Part shown: one piece after another, positions 1-7,189 of the stretch
How positions within the stretch are numbered: the stretch's first letter is position 1
Layout of the letters: every line of letters begins with the position of its first letter
Assembly (NCBI GenBank): GCA_005879095.1
Contig: VBLM01000218.1
Coordinates: 5,577 to 19,761 of the forward strand
Length of the DNA: 14,185 nt
Origin: Deltaproteobacteria bacterium
GTDB taxonomy: Bacteria; Myxococcota; Myxococcia; Myxococcales; 40CM-4-68-19
Direction: 5' to 3'
The notes under the pieces: model-generated
The model's input: the letters and a program-made list of their open reading frames with translations, nothing else
Told to the model about the DNA's origin: nothing
The model's database searches: none
Made by a program: the position numbers and the translations under genes

Positions 1-1
1 C

Positions 2-160
2 CTCGGCACGTACGTCGTGTGGCAGTTCGTGGGCGTGGTCTGGGCGGTGCCCGCGTGGGCGCTTTACGTCGAGTATGGAGCGCTCCTCGGCGCCGCCCTG
101 TGGCTCTGGCGAAGAAACCGCCCGCAGCTCAGTTCGTCACCGGCGACGAGCGCGCCATGA
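2..160 (+). CDS. C-terminal end of a small membrane protein (partial)
   Basis: The reading frame is open from the window edge to a TGA at 158-160 and gives the last 52 residues of a protein whose start lies outside. The visible part is very hydrophobic, roughly residues 4-36 with many Trp, Val, Ala and Leu (VVWQFVGVVWAVPAWAL, then GALLGAALWLW). This reads as two short membrane helices or a helical hairpin, followed by a basic RRNR and a short polar tail, as expected for a cytoplasmic C-terminus. Nearly every codon ends in G or C, which supports real coding. It converges on the radical SAM gene and overlaps its 3' end by 32 bases (129-160). I do not recognise the family. It is inferred to be an inner-membrane protein of unknown role. 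Confidence 0.65.
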   Translation, partial: LGTYVVWQFVGVVWAVPAWALYVEYGALLGAALWLWRRNRPQLSSSPATSAP

Positions 161-1100
161 CGATCGTCGTGCAGGCGCTGCCGGCCTTCGGCAGATCGCG
201 GCCCGGCGCGAGGCGCAGCGGCAGCCGTCGCCGTTCGCCGCGCACGATGGGGCAATAGCGATCCGGTCGATCGAGCGCCCTGTCGAGCTGCCGGCGGCCG
301 GCGCATCCTCCTCCGCACGCTTCGCGCAGCTCGCACGGCTCGCACGCCGGAGGCACTGAGCGAACGGCGCGAAACGGCGGCGTCTCGACCACGTCCGCGC
401 CGACCTCGAGGAGCAGCGACAGCGGTTCCCCCAGTCCAGGCCAGTACACGCACGGCTGCACGGTCGCGCGCGGCGTGACCCGAACCGTCCCGGCGCCGCA
501 TCCGCCTTCTCCGCGCGGCAGCCCGAGCATGGCCCGCACGAGCGGCTCGCCGACCGCGAGCACGTCGGTCTCGGAAAAGAGCAGCTCGAACCCTTCCCAG
601 TACTGCTCGTAGGTGAGCGCGAAAGCGTCGGTGCGCACCGACTGGCAGACGTTCACGCGCAGGGGCGCCCCGTACTGCCCGGCGATGCCAGCGATCTCGG
701 CGAGCCGCCGGAAATTCGTCCGCATCATCACCGCGATGATCGTGACCGGTACTCCGAGCCGGCGGCAGCGGTCCGCTTGTGCGTGCACCAGATCCCAGTT
801 GCCCGGGCCGCGCTGCGCGTCCTGCTCCTCGCGGGTCGGGTAGTCGAGCGAAAATTCCAGATCGTGGAACGCGCGAACTTCCTCGTCGCTCAGGAGCGCC
901 ACGCTCAGGCCGTTCGAGGTCATCGTCAGCTTGACGTCGCGGCTGCGCAGAAGCGCCAGCATCTCGCGAAACTGCGGGTGCATGCCGTTCTCGCCGGTGC
1001 CGAGATTCACCGACTGGACCGGCAGGCGGCAGAACGCGCACGACAGATTGCACTCGTTCGTCAGACCGATCCCGAGCGCGAAACGCTGCGTGCAGCTCAC
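129..1100 (-). CDS. Radical SAM enzyme with SPASM-like C-terminal domain
   Basis: Encodes 323 residues from a GTG at 1100. The radical SAM motif is CNLSCAFC (Cys17, Cys21, Cys24; CX3CX2C), which binds the [4Fe-4S] cluster that cleaves S-adenosylmethionine. It is preceded by the usual first strand (ALGIGLTNE). The C-terminal third has a SPASM/twitch-like cysteine set: CGAG at 201, PCVYWP at 217, CEPCELREACGGGC at 253-266 and Cys283, ligands for auxiliary clusters. Enzymes of this architecture usually modify peptides or proteins (RiPP maturases, sulfatase-activating enzymes), but the substrate cannot be read here. An upstream in-frame stretch to 1328 exists but overlaps the preceding gene and has no domain sequence, so I chose GTG 1100. 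It gives a 4-base GTGA overlap with the stop of the secreted-protein gene, the signature of translational coupling. No precursor peptide is evident within the window. Confidence 0.88.
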   Translation of the reverse strand: MSCTQRFALGIGLTNECNLSCAFCRLPVQSVNLGTGENGMHPQFREMLALLRSRDVKLTMTSNGLSVALLSDEEVRAFHDLEFSLDYPTREEQDAQRGPGNWDLVHAQADRCRRLGVPVTIIAVMMRTNFRRLAEIAGIAGQYGAPLRVNVCQSVRTDAFALTYEQYWEGFELLFSETDVLAVGEPLVRAMLGLPRGEGGCGAGTVRVTPRATVQPCVYWPGLGEPLSLLLEVGADVVETPPFRAVRSVPPACEPCELREACGGGCAGRRQLDRALDRPDRYCPIVRGERRRLPLRLAPGRDLPKAGSACTTIVMARSSPVTN

Positions 1101-1825
1101 TTCGCGTCCGTCCAGGTACTCGACCCCGCCAGCTTGACGGCGACATTCGAGAAGAAAATGTGGACCGGGTTGCCGTCGGCCGTTCCGCGGTGATCCGTCG
1201 AGACGAGCAGCGGTCCAGCCTTCTTGTAGCCAGCCCAGGTGGCAAGGACGAGACTCGGCTTTGCGGTTCCCCCGTGGTGAAACTCGAGCTCCCGGATCCG
1301 GCCGTCCTTGCCGACGTAAAGGCCCCACGTGTCACCAGGCGTATATCCGCCGGAGGGATACGTCACCGTGACCTTCTTCGCGGAGCCTTTCCCCAGCGGC
1401 AGTTTCTGCATGCCGGCATCCTGCACCGCAGCGCCGGTATCCCAGACGAGATGAAACGGGAACAGAAGCCAGTACTGATCGTTGGTGAAGCCGGGATCGA
1501 CCTGCTCCTTCACGACCGCGCTCTGGCTTGCAAGCTGGGAGCGCGAGTAGGTGACCTTGACCCGGTTGCCGGCCTTGTCCTTCCCCTCGTACGAGATCTG
1601 GTCCGTCTTCGGCTCCCAGACCCACGAGCGGGCGAGCTTCAGCGGGCCCGCATCGATGTTGAACGTGTAGCGGATCGCGTCGACTTGACCGAACGAGTCG
1701 AGACCATAGGTCCTGGCAATCTGGTCGGCGATGGCCGGCCGCTGCTGCGCCGACACAGGTGCTGCGGGACAAAGCACTCCGATCAACAGGACACCGATCA
1801 TGGGAACGTGATGCGGTTTCGTCAT
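1097..1825 (-). CDS. Exported protein of unknown family
   Basis: Encodes 242 residues. The ATG at 1825 is preceded by AAGAGGAGC at a good distance. Residues 1-26 form a Sec signal peptide: short basic N-terminus, hydrophobic MIGVLLIGVL, then VSA before QQRP, so cleavage is likely after Ala26. Cys19 is not in a lipobox (preceded by Leu), so a lipoprotein is unlikely. The mature part is rich in alternating polar and aromatic strands (AIRYTFNID, ARSWVWEPKTDQISYEG, WLLFPFHLVWDTG, TWGLYVGKDGRIRELEFHHGG), suggesting a periplasmic beta-sheet protein, perhaps LolA-like; that fold guess is weak. I do not recognise the family. Its TGA overlaps the GTG of the radical SAM gene downstream, so the two are almost certainly co-translated. 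A functional link, for example as substrate or partner, is inference only. Confidence 0.85.
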   Translation of the reverse strand: MTKPHHVPMIGVLLIGVLCPAAPVSAQQRPAIADQIARTYGLDSFGQVDAIRYTFNIDAGPLKLARSWVWEPKTDQISYEGKDKAGNRVKVTYSRSQLASQSAVVKEQVDPGFTNDQYWLLFPFHLVWDTGAAVQDAGMQKLPLGKGSAKKVTVTYPSGGYTPGDTWGLYVGKDGRIRELEFHHGGTAKPSLVLATWAGYKKAGPLLVSTDHRGTADGNPVHIFFSNVAVKLAGSSTWTDAK

Positions 1826-2158
1826 GGGGCGCTCCTCTTGGCCGCTCGAATCGAGCTTTGGCTCTTGATGCCCGGCGAGGCTCATGGATCCGCCTGAGTC
1901 TATGTCCATCGGACGAGATCTGGTCAAAGTCGACCTCACGTCCTGGGCAATGCGCCCACCAGCACGATGTCTCCCGTGGGTCGCCCGGTCGGGCTCCCGC
2001 CCGCGGCTCGGCCGAGACGGCCAGCGCGTCGGGAGGGATGCCGAGGAGCTGCGGGTCGATCGAAGCCAGCACGGTCCCCGAAGCACACGACCGCGTGCAC
2101 CATTGCGGGGCTTCGGCCACCACGCCTGGTGGCGGCCAGCCGCTTCATCCCATCTTCG
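1826..2158. other. Gap with possible coding debris and one copy of the 22-bp motif
   Basis: No intact gene is supported. Between about 1960 and 2090 the minus strand reads with high G/C at third positions in one frame (TVLASIDPQLLGIPPDALAV), then appears to jump frame into DIVLVGALPRT before a stop. This could be an eroded C-terminus, but I cannot assign it. The promoter of the exported-protein gene should lie near 1840-1900; I see no convincing -35/-10 pair. The 22-bp motif described separately is at 1911-1932. Confidence 0.4.
1911..1932 (-). repeat. 22-bp motif, copy A (inverted)
   Basis: On the minus strand this reads CGACTTTGACCAGATCT then CGTCC. It matches the copy at 4235-4256 at 21 of 22 positions, in inverted orientation, so the pair brackets the 2.3-kb fragment region like terminal inverted repeats. 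No target-site duplication is visible outside the pair. Confidence 0.7.
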
Positions 2159-2344
2159 GTCATCGAGACCGACATGACCAAGGAGCTGCCCGGCGCCGCC
2201 AAGAAAGCGATGGCCGAGGGCGCCGCGCTCGGCCGCGCCGGCACCGCCCGCGAAGTCGCCGAAGCGATCGCCTTCCTCGCCTCCGACCGCTCCGCCTTCG
2301 TCACCGGCGAAGTCCTCCGCGTCAACGGCGGCTTGTATATGTAG
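2159..2344 (+). pseudogene. 3' remnant of a FabG-like SDR oxidoreductase
   Basis: The last 61 codons of a classical short-chain dehydrogenase/reductase are preserved: VIETDMTKELPG at the beginning, then LGRAGTAREVAEAIAFLASDRSAFVTGE and the terminal VLRVNGGLYM, ending at a TAG at 2342-2344. These are hallmark C-terminal elements of FabG-type SDRs (substrate lid, last helix, Gly-Gly end). Upstream of 2159 the same frame (RFIPSS and earlier) has no SDR sequence: the Rossmann TGxxxGIG, NNAG and YxxxK parts are all missing. The gene was therefore truncated at its 5' side by a deletion or insertion, and no start codon can be assigned. It is not related to the intact SDR at 9125-9958 beyond family membership. 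Confidence 0.8.
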
Positions 2345-2366
2345 TCTACATTCCGCCGCAGCTCGG

Positions 2367-2480
2367 CTACCGGCGGAATCCCTGGCGCAGACCGTCCGGT
2401 GACGGGCAGTAGCCGATCTTGCAGCCTGCCGCGGTGTAGCGGGCGACGATCGGATCCAGCATCGCGGCGCCCCGTGGCGT
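2367..2480 (-). pseudogene. Unassigned C-terminal coding fragment
   Basis: The minus strand carries about 37 codons with strongly coding-like third positions, from about VHEGYVTPRGAAMLDPIVAR to GYCPSPDGLRQGFRR, ending at TAG (2367-2369), only 22 bases from the convergent end of the SDR remnant. Immediately upstream (about 2475-2545) a different minus frame reads TIVPVTGGEFEGP, which resembles the conserved start of DUF3237 proteins (PVTGGxFEGP). The two pieces are not in one frame, so this looks like joined remnants. An open frame extends to an ATG at 2627, but that portion has no coding character and overlaps the RHS fragment. I do not recognise the C-terminal piece. Confidence 0.35.
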
Positions 2481-2604
2481 CACGTACCCTTCGTGGACCT
2501 TCGAACTCGCCTCCCGTGACCGGCACGATAGTGCAAATGCGGTATCCGGCTCTATTCCATCCGCTCCCGGCGTTTCGGCCCAATGCATAGGCAGTGACGC
2601 CGAG

Positions 2605-3282
2605 AATTCCGGGTACCGCCGCGCCACGACGATCGCCTATGGCACGGATTCGAGTCTCGACTCGCGGACGTACTTCACCGTCGACGTGATCGCAGACTTC
2701 AATCAGACCTCTGGAGCTGTGCTTCGCCGGTACTTCGATGCAGCGAGCCGCCTTCGCTATCAGAAGAGCCCCAGCGGGCAGACGTTCGAAGAAACGGATT
2801 ACGATCTTCTTTCACGGCCCATCCAGCAGGTTCGCTGGGCCGGAACACCGCATTCCGCAGCGGCGACGGTGACGACGGCGTGGTCCTACGACCTGCGTGG
2901 CCGTCTCACGATGGAGGACACGGGCGCCGGCGGTAAGCGGTGGTACTCGTACTTCCCGACCGGAGAAGTCTCACAAGTCATCCAGAACGCGACGAACACG
3001 AGCGCCGACGACAACGCGGTATGGACGACGTACACCATCGGCCCGCTCGGTCGGCTTGTCGAGATCGACAAGCACCGAAACGACATCGCGAGCAATTGCT
3101 CGACGAGGAACGAAGTCGTCGACACGACGACGCTGCAGTACGATACTCCGTACGCCGGGCAGGAGAGCGATCGCTATGCTCCACCAAACAGCGGTGTCCT
3201 GGCGGGGCGCCTGACGGCGATGATGGGATCGGCAGCGACCATGGCCTTCGGATACGACTCGTTCGGACGGCGAGTTCTCTGA
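2605..3282 (+). pseudogene. RHS/YD-repeat protein fragment
   Basis: The frame encodes several YD-type repeats of an RHS polymorphic-toxin shell: YFDAASRLRYQKSPSG, TDYDLLSRPIQQVRW, WSYDLRGRLTMEDTG, TTYTIGPLGRLVEIDK and AFGYDSFGRRV. Homology-like sequence begins near 2605 (YRRATTIAYGTDSS) without a start codon or Shine-Dalgarno; a GTG at 2686 is in frame but lies inside the repeats. RHS proteins are normally above 1000 residues and end in a core with a DPxGL-type boundary. Here the repeats stop abruptly at a TGA (3280-3282) and the core is absent. The same frame continues past this stop into a toxin-like tip, so the central part was probably deleted and the gene is dead. Base composition is less G/C-biased than in the flanking intact genes, suggesting horizontal origin. 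Confidence 0.8.
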
Positions 3283-3525
3283 AAGACGAGTGGACTGGTC
3301 CTCGGAGCCTTCGGGGCTATCAAAGGTCTCGTCACTGGAGCGTTGAGTTCCGCGGGGGCGGTAGTGGCAGGAGGTAGTAAGGGTGTTGCACAGGTCCAAC
3401 TAAATAGACTCGCAGGCAATATGTTTCGGGATGAGATCGCTGGCGCGCTTCGCGCCGAGGGACGTGAGGTCGCAACCGAAGTTTACAAGAACACTCCGTT
3501 CGGTAGACGTTTTATCGATATCGAA
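3283..3525 (+). pseudogene. Truncated RHS C-terminal toxin tip (predicted nuclease type)
   Basis: In the same frame as the YD repeats but beyond their TGA. It opens with a Gly/Ala-rich pre-toxin linker (GAFGAIKGLVTGALSSAGAVVAGG) and continues with LAGNMFRDEIAGALRAEGREV and TEVYKNTPFGRRFIDIEVS. The combination FRDEIA, TPFG and RFIDIEV is what I know from C-terminal tips of RHS toxins thought to be restriction-endonuclease-like. In those, the IDIEV strand is followed by a Gly-rich turn and an ExK-type motif. Here the frame changes character immediately after IDIEVS at about 3525, so the second half of the catalytic core is missing. No immunity gene is recognisable downstream. Assignment to a nuclease class is from memory of the family, not shown by catalytic residues. 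Confidence 0.6.
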
Positions 3526-3938
3526 GTATCTTTGCGCCGCCCACAAGCGTGGGCAGCACGCTTACATTTGACCTGTTGTCGTCCTCAGCGAGCGACATCG
3601 TTAGCATCGATGCAGCGGCCAACCTCATTGCGCATAAGAACGGGGCTGCGGTTGTTCGGGGTTCTCAAGGCGCAGTGCTGCACGTCGTCGTCAATGCCGT
3701 TCATCAGCTCCGCATTTTGCCGGATCGACTGGAACTGCAGATGGGGAGTAGAACGCAAGTGTCGGTAGTGGGGGACGACCAAAATCTGGCTCCTCCGAAC
3801 TTCCGATGGGAAACGACGAACCCCAACACCGCCGCTGCTTCTTGGAATACCGTCTACGCAGGATACACGCCCGGAACCGCCAAGCTGACGGCGCGATCCG
3901 GGACAGCCTCGGCGACGCTGACCGTGGTGGTTCGGGCG
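3525..3938 (+). pseudogene. Fragment with two bacterial Ig-like (BIG2-type) repeats
   Basis: A frame different from the toxin tip reads FAPPTSVGSTLTFDLLSSSA and then SDIVSIDAANLIAHKNG-like sequence (actual AAANLIAHKNGAAVVRG), ending in AVLHVVVNAV. A second module follows: LRILPDRLELQMGSRTQVSVVG, then FRWETTNPNTAAASW, YAGYTPGTAKLTARSGTASA and TLTVVV. This is the pattern of BIG2 domains (SS/NPxxA, xVDxxG, GxAxxTA, VTVxV), extracellular adhesive or spacer modules. The frame stays open to 4448, but after about 3938 it loses domain character and runs over the tRNA fragment. A GTG at 3549 is in frame but has no ribosome site and cuts the first module. It is best read as an internal piece of a larger surface or RHS-like protein joined to the toxin fragment by rearrangement. 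Confidence 0.6.
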
Positions 3939-4234
3939 CCAAAGCCGACCGCGTCAGGAGCAAAGAGTCCGGCGTCGTTGGCGAGCAACGAGCAGGAGGA
4001 AATCCTGGCCTGCAGCGCGGCCGGGTCATCGGCTCGGAGCACAGTCGCATGCATACCGGCGACGACCGCTTGCTCGACAACGTGGATACCAGCCACGCGC
4101 GTCCCAGACTCCGCGACAGTCACTATCGGACGGCTCTTTTCATACAGGGCCGGCGAGGCGGTCGAAGAGCGGCGTGGTTGTAACCGCGGGAGCCCACGGT
4201 TACGCCACACGGGCACAGCGCCTGAGCCGTCCGC

Positions 4235-4256
4235 CGACTTTGACCAGATCTTGTCC
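4235..4256 (+). repeat. 22-bp motif, copy B
   Basis: Reads CGACTTTGACCAGATCTTG then TCC. It is 21/22 identical (inverted) to copy A at 1911-1932 and 20/22 identical (direct) to copy C at 4565-4586. It lies 121 bases before the tRNA-fMet fragment. With copy C it flanks that fragment at comparable distances, which may point to an integration or excision history. Confidence 0.7.
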
Positions 4257-4272
4257 AAACTCGAGGGGACTT

Positions 4273-4300
4273 GTGGACCCCCACGTGGACTGCTGTGGAC
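4273..4300 (+). repeat. Three GTGGAC direct repeats
   Basis: GTGGAC occurs at 4273-4278, 4285-4290 and 4295-4300, at 12- and 10-base spacing, close to one helical turn. Their position about 80-100 bases from the tRNA-fMet 3' fragment is where arm-type integrase sites are often found. Such a role is inference. Confidence 0.35.
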
Positions 4301-4377
4301 TCCGCTGTTCGTCCATCTCCTCGATACGACTGAAAAGATGAGGAACGACGCCCGTCTGCCGGTTGGGTGGAATCGTC

Positions 4378-4425
<48 letters not shown>

Positions 4426-4430
4426 CCCTC

Positions 4431-4458
4431 GGCCCCATCGGTAGTTAGCGATGGGGCC
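4431..4458 (+). terminator. Strong hairpin after the tRNA-fMet fragment
   Basis: A perfect 10-bp stem, GGCCCCATCG with CGATGGGGCC, encloses an 8-base loop, starting 8 bases after the CCA. It lacks a clear T-run (ATCGCTTTGG follows). It fits the original terminator of the tRNA gene, consistent with this side being the native flank. Confidence 0.6.
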
Positions 4459-4564
4459 ATCGCTTTGGTCCATCGTGGTTTCAACCCGAAGGTCGCCGCT
4501 CGTCGCTCAGTGAAATTCCAACGTCGTGCTCGAGTCTTGCATGCGTGGCGCTCACATCCAAGTT

Positions 4565-4586
4565 CGACCTTGTCCAGATCTTGTCC
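4565..4586 (+). repeat. 22-bp motif, copy C
   Basis: Reads CGACCTTGTCCAGATCTTG then TCC, 20/22 identical to copy B in direct orientation 330 bases away. The shared bases continue two further positions (AA). It also contains an internal CTTGTCC direct repeat. Confidence 0.6.
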
Positions 4587-4986
4587 AAGAATTCGGTCGC
4601 TGAAGCGCGCGCCGGCTGCGGAGCGGAACGGGCTGTGTTGAGAGCGCCCGAGCTGCCGCGACTACGCGCGAGAAGCGAGGGCCCTCCTGGTGGATCACCT
4701 CGAGCGCACCGCCCTGGTATCTGGACCTCAGTTGGACCTCAGCTGCGTTCAATTCGCGTTGCAACGGCGGTTCTTTGATCACCTAGAGCCGCGGGAGCAC
4801 TCGACATGCTGACTCGATAACCGAAAGCGTTGCCTCGAAAAGGGGACGCGCGCGGGTTCGGAACTCGGAAGTCTGGCACGCGGTAGCCACAGGATTCCTT
4901 CGTGCTGCGCTCATCCGAGGTCGAACCGCTGCCGACCCTCGAGCTTCACGCCCTCTTGTCTGACCCGCAACGCCGCGGGGTTACGC

Positions 4987-6942
4987 CTACGTCACCGCCA
5001 ACGAGCGTCGATCGCGCGCATGATCTGGCGTCGGGGCGGATGCGGGGATGGTGAAGAAGAAGGTGCTGCCCTGGCCGACTTGGCTCTCGACCCAGATCTT
5101 TCCTCGATGCGATTCCACGATTTCCTTGGCGATGTAGAGACCGAGGCCGTTCCCGCGACGCCGATCCTCCGTTTTCTGCCAGTACCGCTCGAAGACATGA
5201 CCGAGCTGCTCTTTTCCAATTCCAGGGCCCGTGTCTGATACCGAGAAGCGGAGGAATTCATTGTGAAGAGAGACCTCCACCGAGATTCTGCCTCCCGATG
5301 GCGTGAACTTCACCGCGTTGCCGACCAGGTTGGCTAGCACTTGAAGGATCCGTTCGCGATCGCAAAGGGCCGGCGGAAGTCCCTCGGTCACTCGACCATC
5401 GAGTGCCACGGAATGCTCACGCGCCGACCAGGCCAATTCTTGCACCGCCTCATCCACGATCGCCGAGACATCCTCGGGACGGAAGTCCATGACGAGACGT
5501 CCCTTCTCCGCCTTGGCCGCGGTCAATAGGTCTTCAATGAGTCGCGACATCCGGCGCGTGCTCCGGCGCACTCCTTCGATGCAGCGCGACTTAATCGCTG
5601 GCGAGATCCCTTTGCTCTCAGCCATGGCCAAGGTATCGCCCGCGAGCTTGATTGCGTTGAGCGGATTGCGGAGGTCGTGCGAGACGATCGCAAGCAGTTC
5701 CTCTCGATCGTCGACCGCGTGTCGAAGCGCGGTGTTGAGCTCGGTGTTCTGCAGGGCCGGTGCTGCGGAAGCGGATAGCAGCCGCGCCACACGTTCGTCC
5801 TGCTCGGAGAAATGCGCTTCTCCAGGTCTTCTCGCGAGATAGAGATTGCCGATGTTTTGACCTGCGTGCCGAATGGGAACTCCGAGGAACGGTCCCATTT
5901 TTGGATGACTCGGAGGCATCCCGAGGAAAAGCGCGCTGGAGGCAACGTCGTCGAGACGCAAGGATTCTCCGCTTCGTTGAACTGCTCCCAGAACGCCGAC
6001 GGGGCGCGGCGTGCGCCCGATGATCTGCAGGACATTGTCATCCATGCCTGAAAACACCCAGGGATCGAATGGCTGGTCGGGATCCGTTCCCAGTCCAAGC
6101 GCGGCGTAATCTGAGCGCAGTATCGACCGAGCCTCATCGACGATGACTTGTGCGACCGCAGTCAGATGCGCGGACTCGGAGATCTTTCCGGCAACGCGAA
6201 CCGTTGCCTCAACGGTGGCACTCAACTTTCGTGACATCTCGCGCTCCGCTTCTTCCTGCACGTCCCGGAGCCGCAGGTATTCGCGCGATGCGCGCCGCGC
6301 GACCTCCATGAGCGAGAAAGCGAGGACAACGTCGAGCACTCCCAGGAACCACAGCGTCCGCTGGGCACGCCTTCGGAGAGCTTGGATGGACTCGCTCAGA
6401 TGCGTGCCCTGTACGGCATCGAAGGATACGGTCCCCTCCAGAGCCACGTCGGCGCGACGCACAGCCTCCGACATCTCGCCGTATCGAACGGCCTCGGCGC
6501 CAGCAAGGTCCGCGTGCTCCAGGCGATCGACCACATGATTGATGGCAATTTCAGCGTCCTGGATAGCCTGGTTGGTTGCCGCGTAGCGTTCGTGCTCGCC
6601 CTGGAAGAAGGGGAGGGCCAGGTATGCGTCCAGCTTTTGGTGCAATCGCAGGTGCGCCTGCTCGATCGCAGGGCGGATTTCCGAGCGCCGGGCCGGATCG
6701 AAGAAAGCGCCTGCAAGCGTGGCGACCATGCTGAACAGTTGGGTGCGGGCGGCGGAAAGGTACTGGACGCTGGGAACGGCGTTCTCCCCGATGTCGTAAG
6801 CCATTCCGTCAATCGCGGAAGCCACGCGACCCGCATAGATGATGCTGCCGACAAAGCTTGTCACCACGACTGCAGTGAGTGCGATCATGCCTCGAGGGGG
6901 GCGCAGCCAAGCCAGCCACGTTGGAACGGCACTCGAAGACAT
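4987..6942 (-). CDS. Membrane sensor histidine kinase with GAF domain (orphan)
   Basis: Encodes 651 residues, complete, from an ATG at 6942 preceded by GAGGTG. A first membrane helix lies at about 20-40. A roughly 150-residue mostly helical periplasmic region follows (41-192), of the four-helix-bundle type seen in chemoreceptors, and a second helix lies at about 196-214. Next comes a coiled-coil linker (218-245), a GAF domain (about 255-405) with DEARSILRSDYAALGLG and FLGVPIRHAGQNIGNLYLA, and HisKA with the phospho-acceptor in SHDLRNPLNAIKL (His422). The HATPase domain has the N box NLVGNAVKF (538), G1 DTGPGIG (570), F box FERYW and G2 GNGLGLYIAK (597). It should autophosphorylate in response to a periplasmic and perhaps a cytoplasmic small-ligand signal. 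There is no receiver domain and no response regulator in the window, so the partner is encoded elsewhere. It is divergent from the frameshifted membrane gene. The signal is unknown. Confidence 0.95.
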   Translation of the reverse strand: MSSSAVPTWLAWLRPPRGMIALTAVVVTSFVGSIIYAGRVASAIDGMAYDIGENAVPSVQYLSAARTQLFSMVATLAGAFFDPARRSEIRPAIEQAHLRLHQKLDAYLALPFFQGEHERYAATNQAIQDAEIAINHVVDRLEHADLAGAEAVRYGEMSEAVRRADVALEGTVSFDAVQGTHLSESIQALRRRAQRTLWFLGVLDVVLAFSLMEVARRASREYLRLRDVQEEAEREMSRKLSATVEATVRVAGKISESAHLTAVAQVIVDEARSILRSDYAALGLGTDPDQPFDPWVFSGMDDNVLQIIGRTPRPVGVLGAVQRSGESLRLDDVASSALFLGMPPSHPKMGPFLGVPIRHAGQNIGNLYLARRPGEAHFSEQDERVARLLSASAAPALQNTELNTALRHAVDDREELLAIVSHDLRNPLNAIKLAGDTLAMAESKGISPAIKSRCIEGVRRSTRRMSRLIEDLLTAAKAEKGRLVMDFRPEDVSAIVDEAVQELAWSAREHSVALDGRVTEGLPPALCDRERILQVLANLVGNAVKFTPSGGRISVEVSLHNEFLRFSVSDTGPGIGKEQLGHVFERYWQKTEDRRRGNGLGLYIAKEIVESHRGKIWVESQVGQGSTFFFTIPASAPTPDHARDRRSLAVT

Positions 6943-7189
6943 CCGACACCTCGGTTCGTCCAGAACAGTCTAAACTTCTGCATCATGCTCGACTCGGGCT
7001 CAAGCGAGATGCGGTCCTTTTCTCGACTCAGTCAAGCCATCCGCCATCTGCTGAAGAAAAAGATTCTGGACAGTAAGCATCTGGCCTCAAACGACTCTAT
7101 TCCGGTAGAGACGAGAACTGCCGCGCCAAGCCGGCGCGCTCGCGCTCGTTTGGAGACAGGTCATCACGATCAGTGCAGCAAGTAGCGAC

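Noticed and set aside
1101..1328. N-terminal extension of the radical SAM frame
   Set aside because: It overlaps the upstream gene entirely in another frame, has no domain sequence, and the GTGA junction gives a better start.
1591..1603. ACGAGATCTGGTC inside the exported-protein gene, matching part of 22-bp copy A
   Set aside because: Only 13 bases match, and the stretch is explained by the coding sequence (TDQIS); not counted as a fourth repeat copy.
4688..4701. GGTGGATCACCTC, similar to the 3' end of 16S rRNA
   Set aside because: Only about a dozen bases match and no other rRNA sequence flanks it; chance or a trivial similarity.
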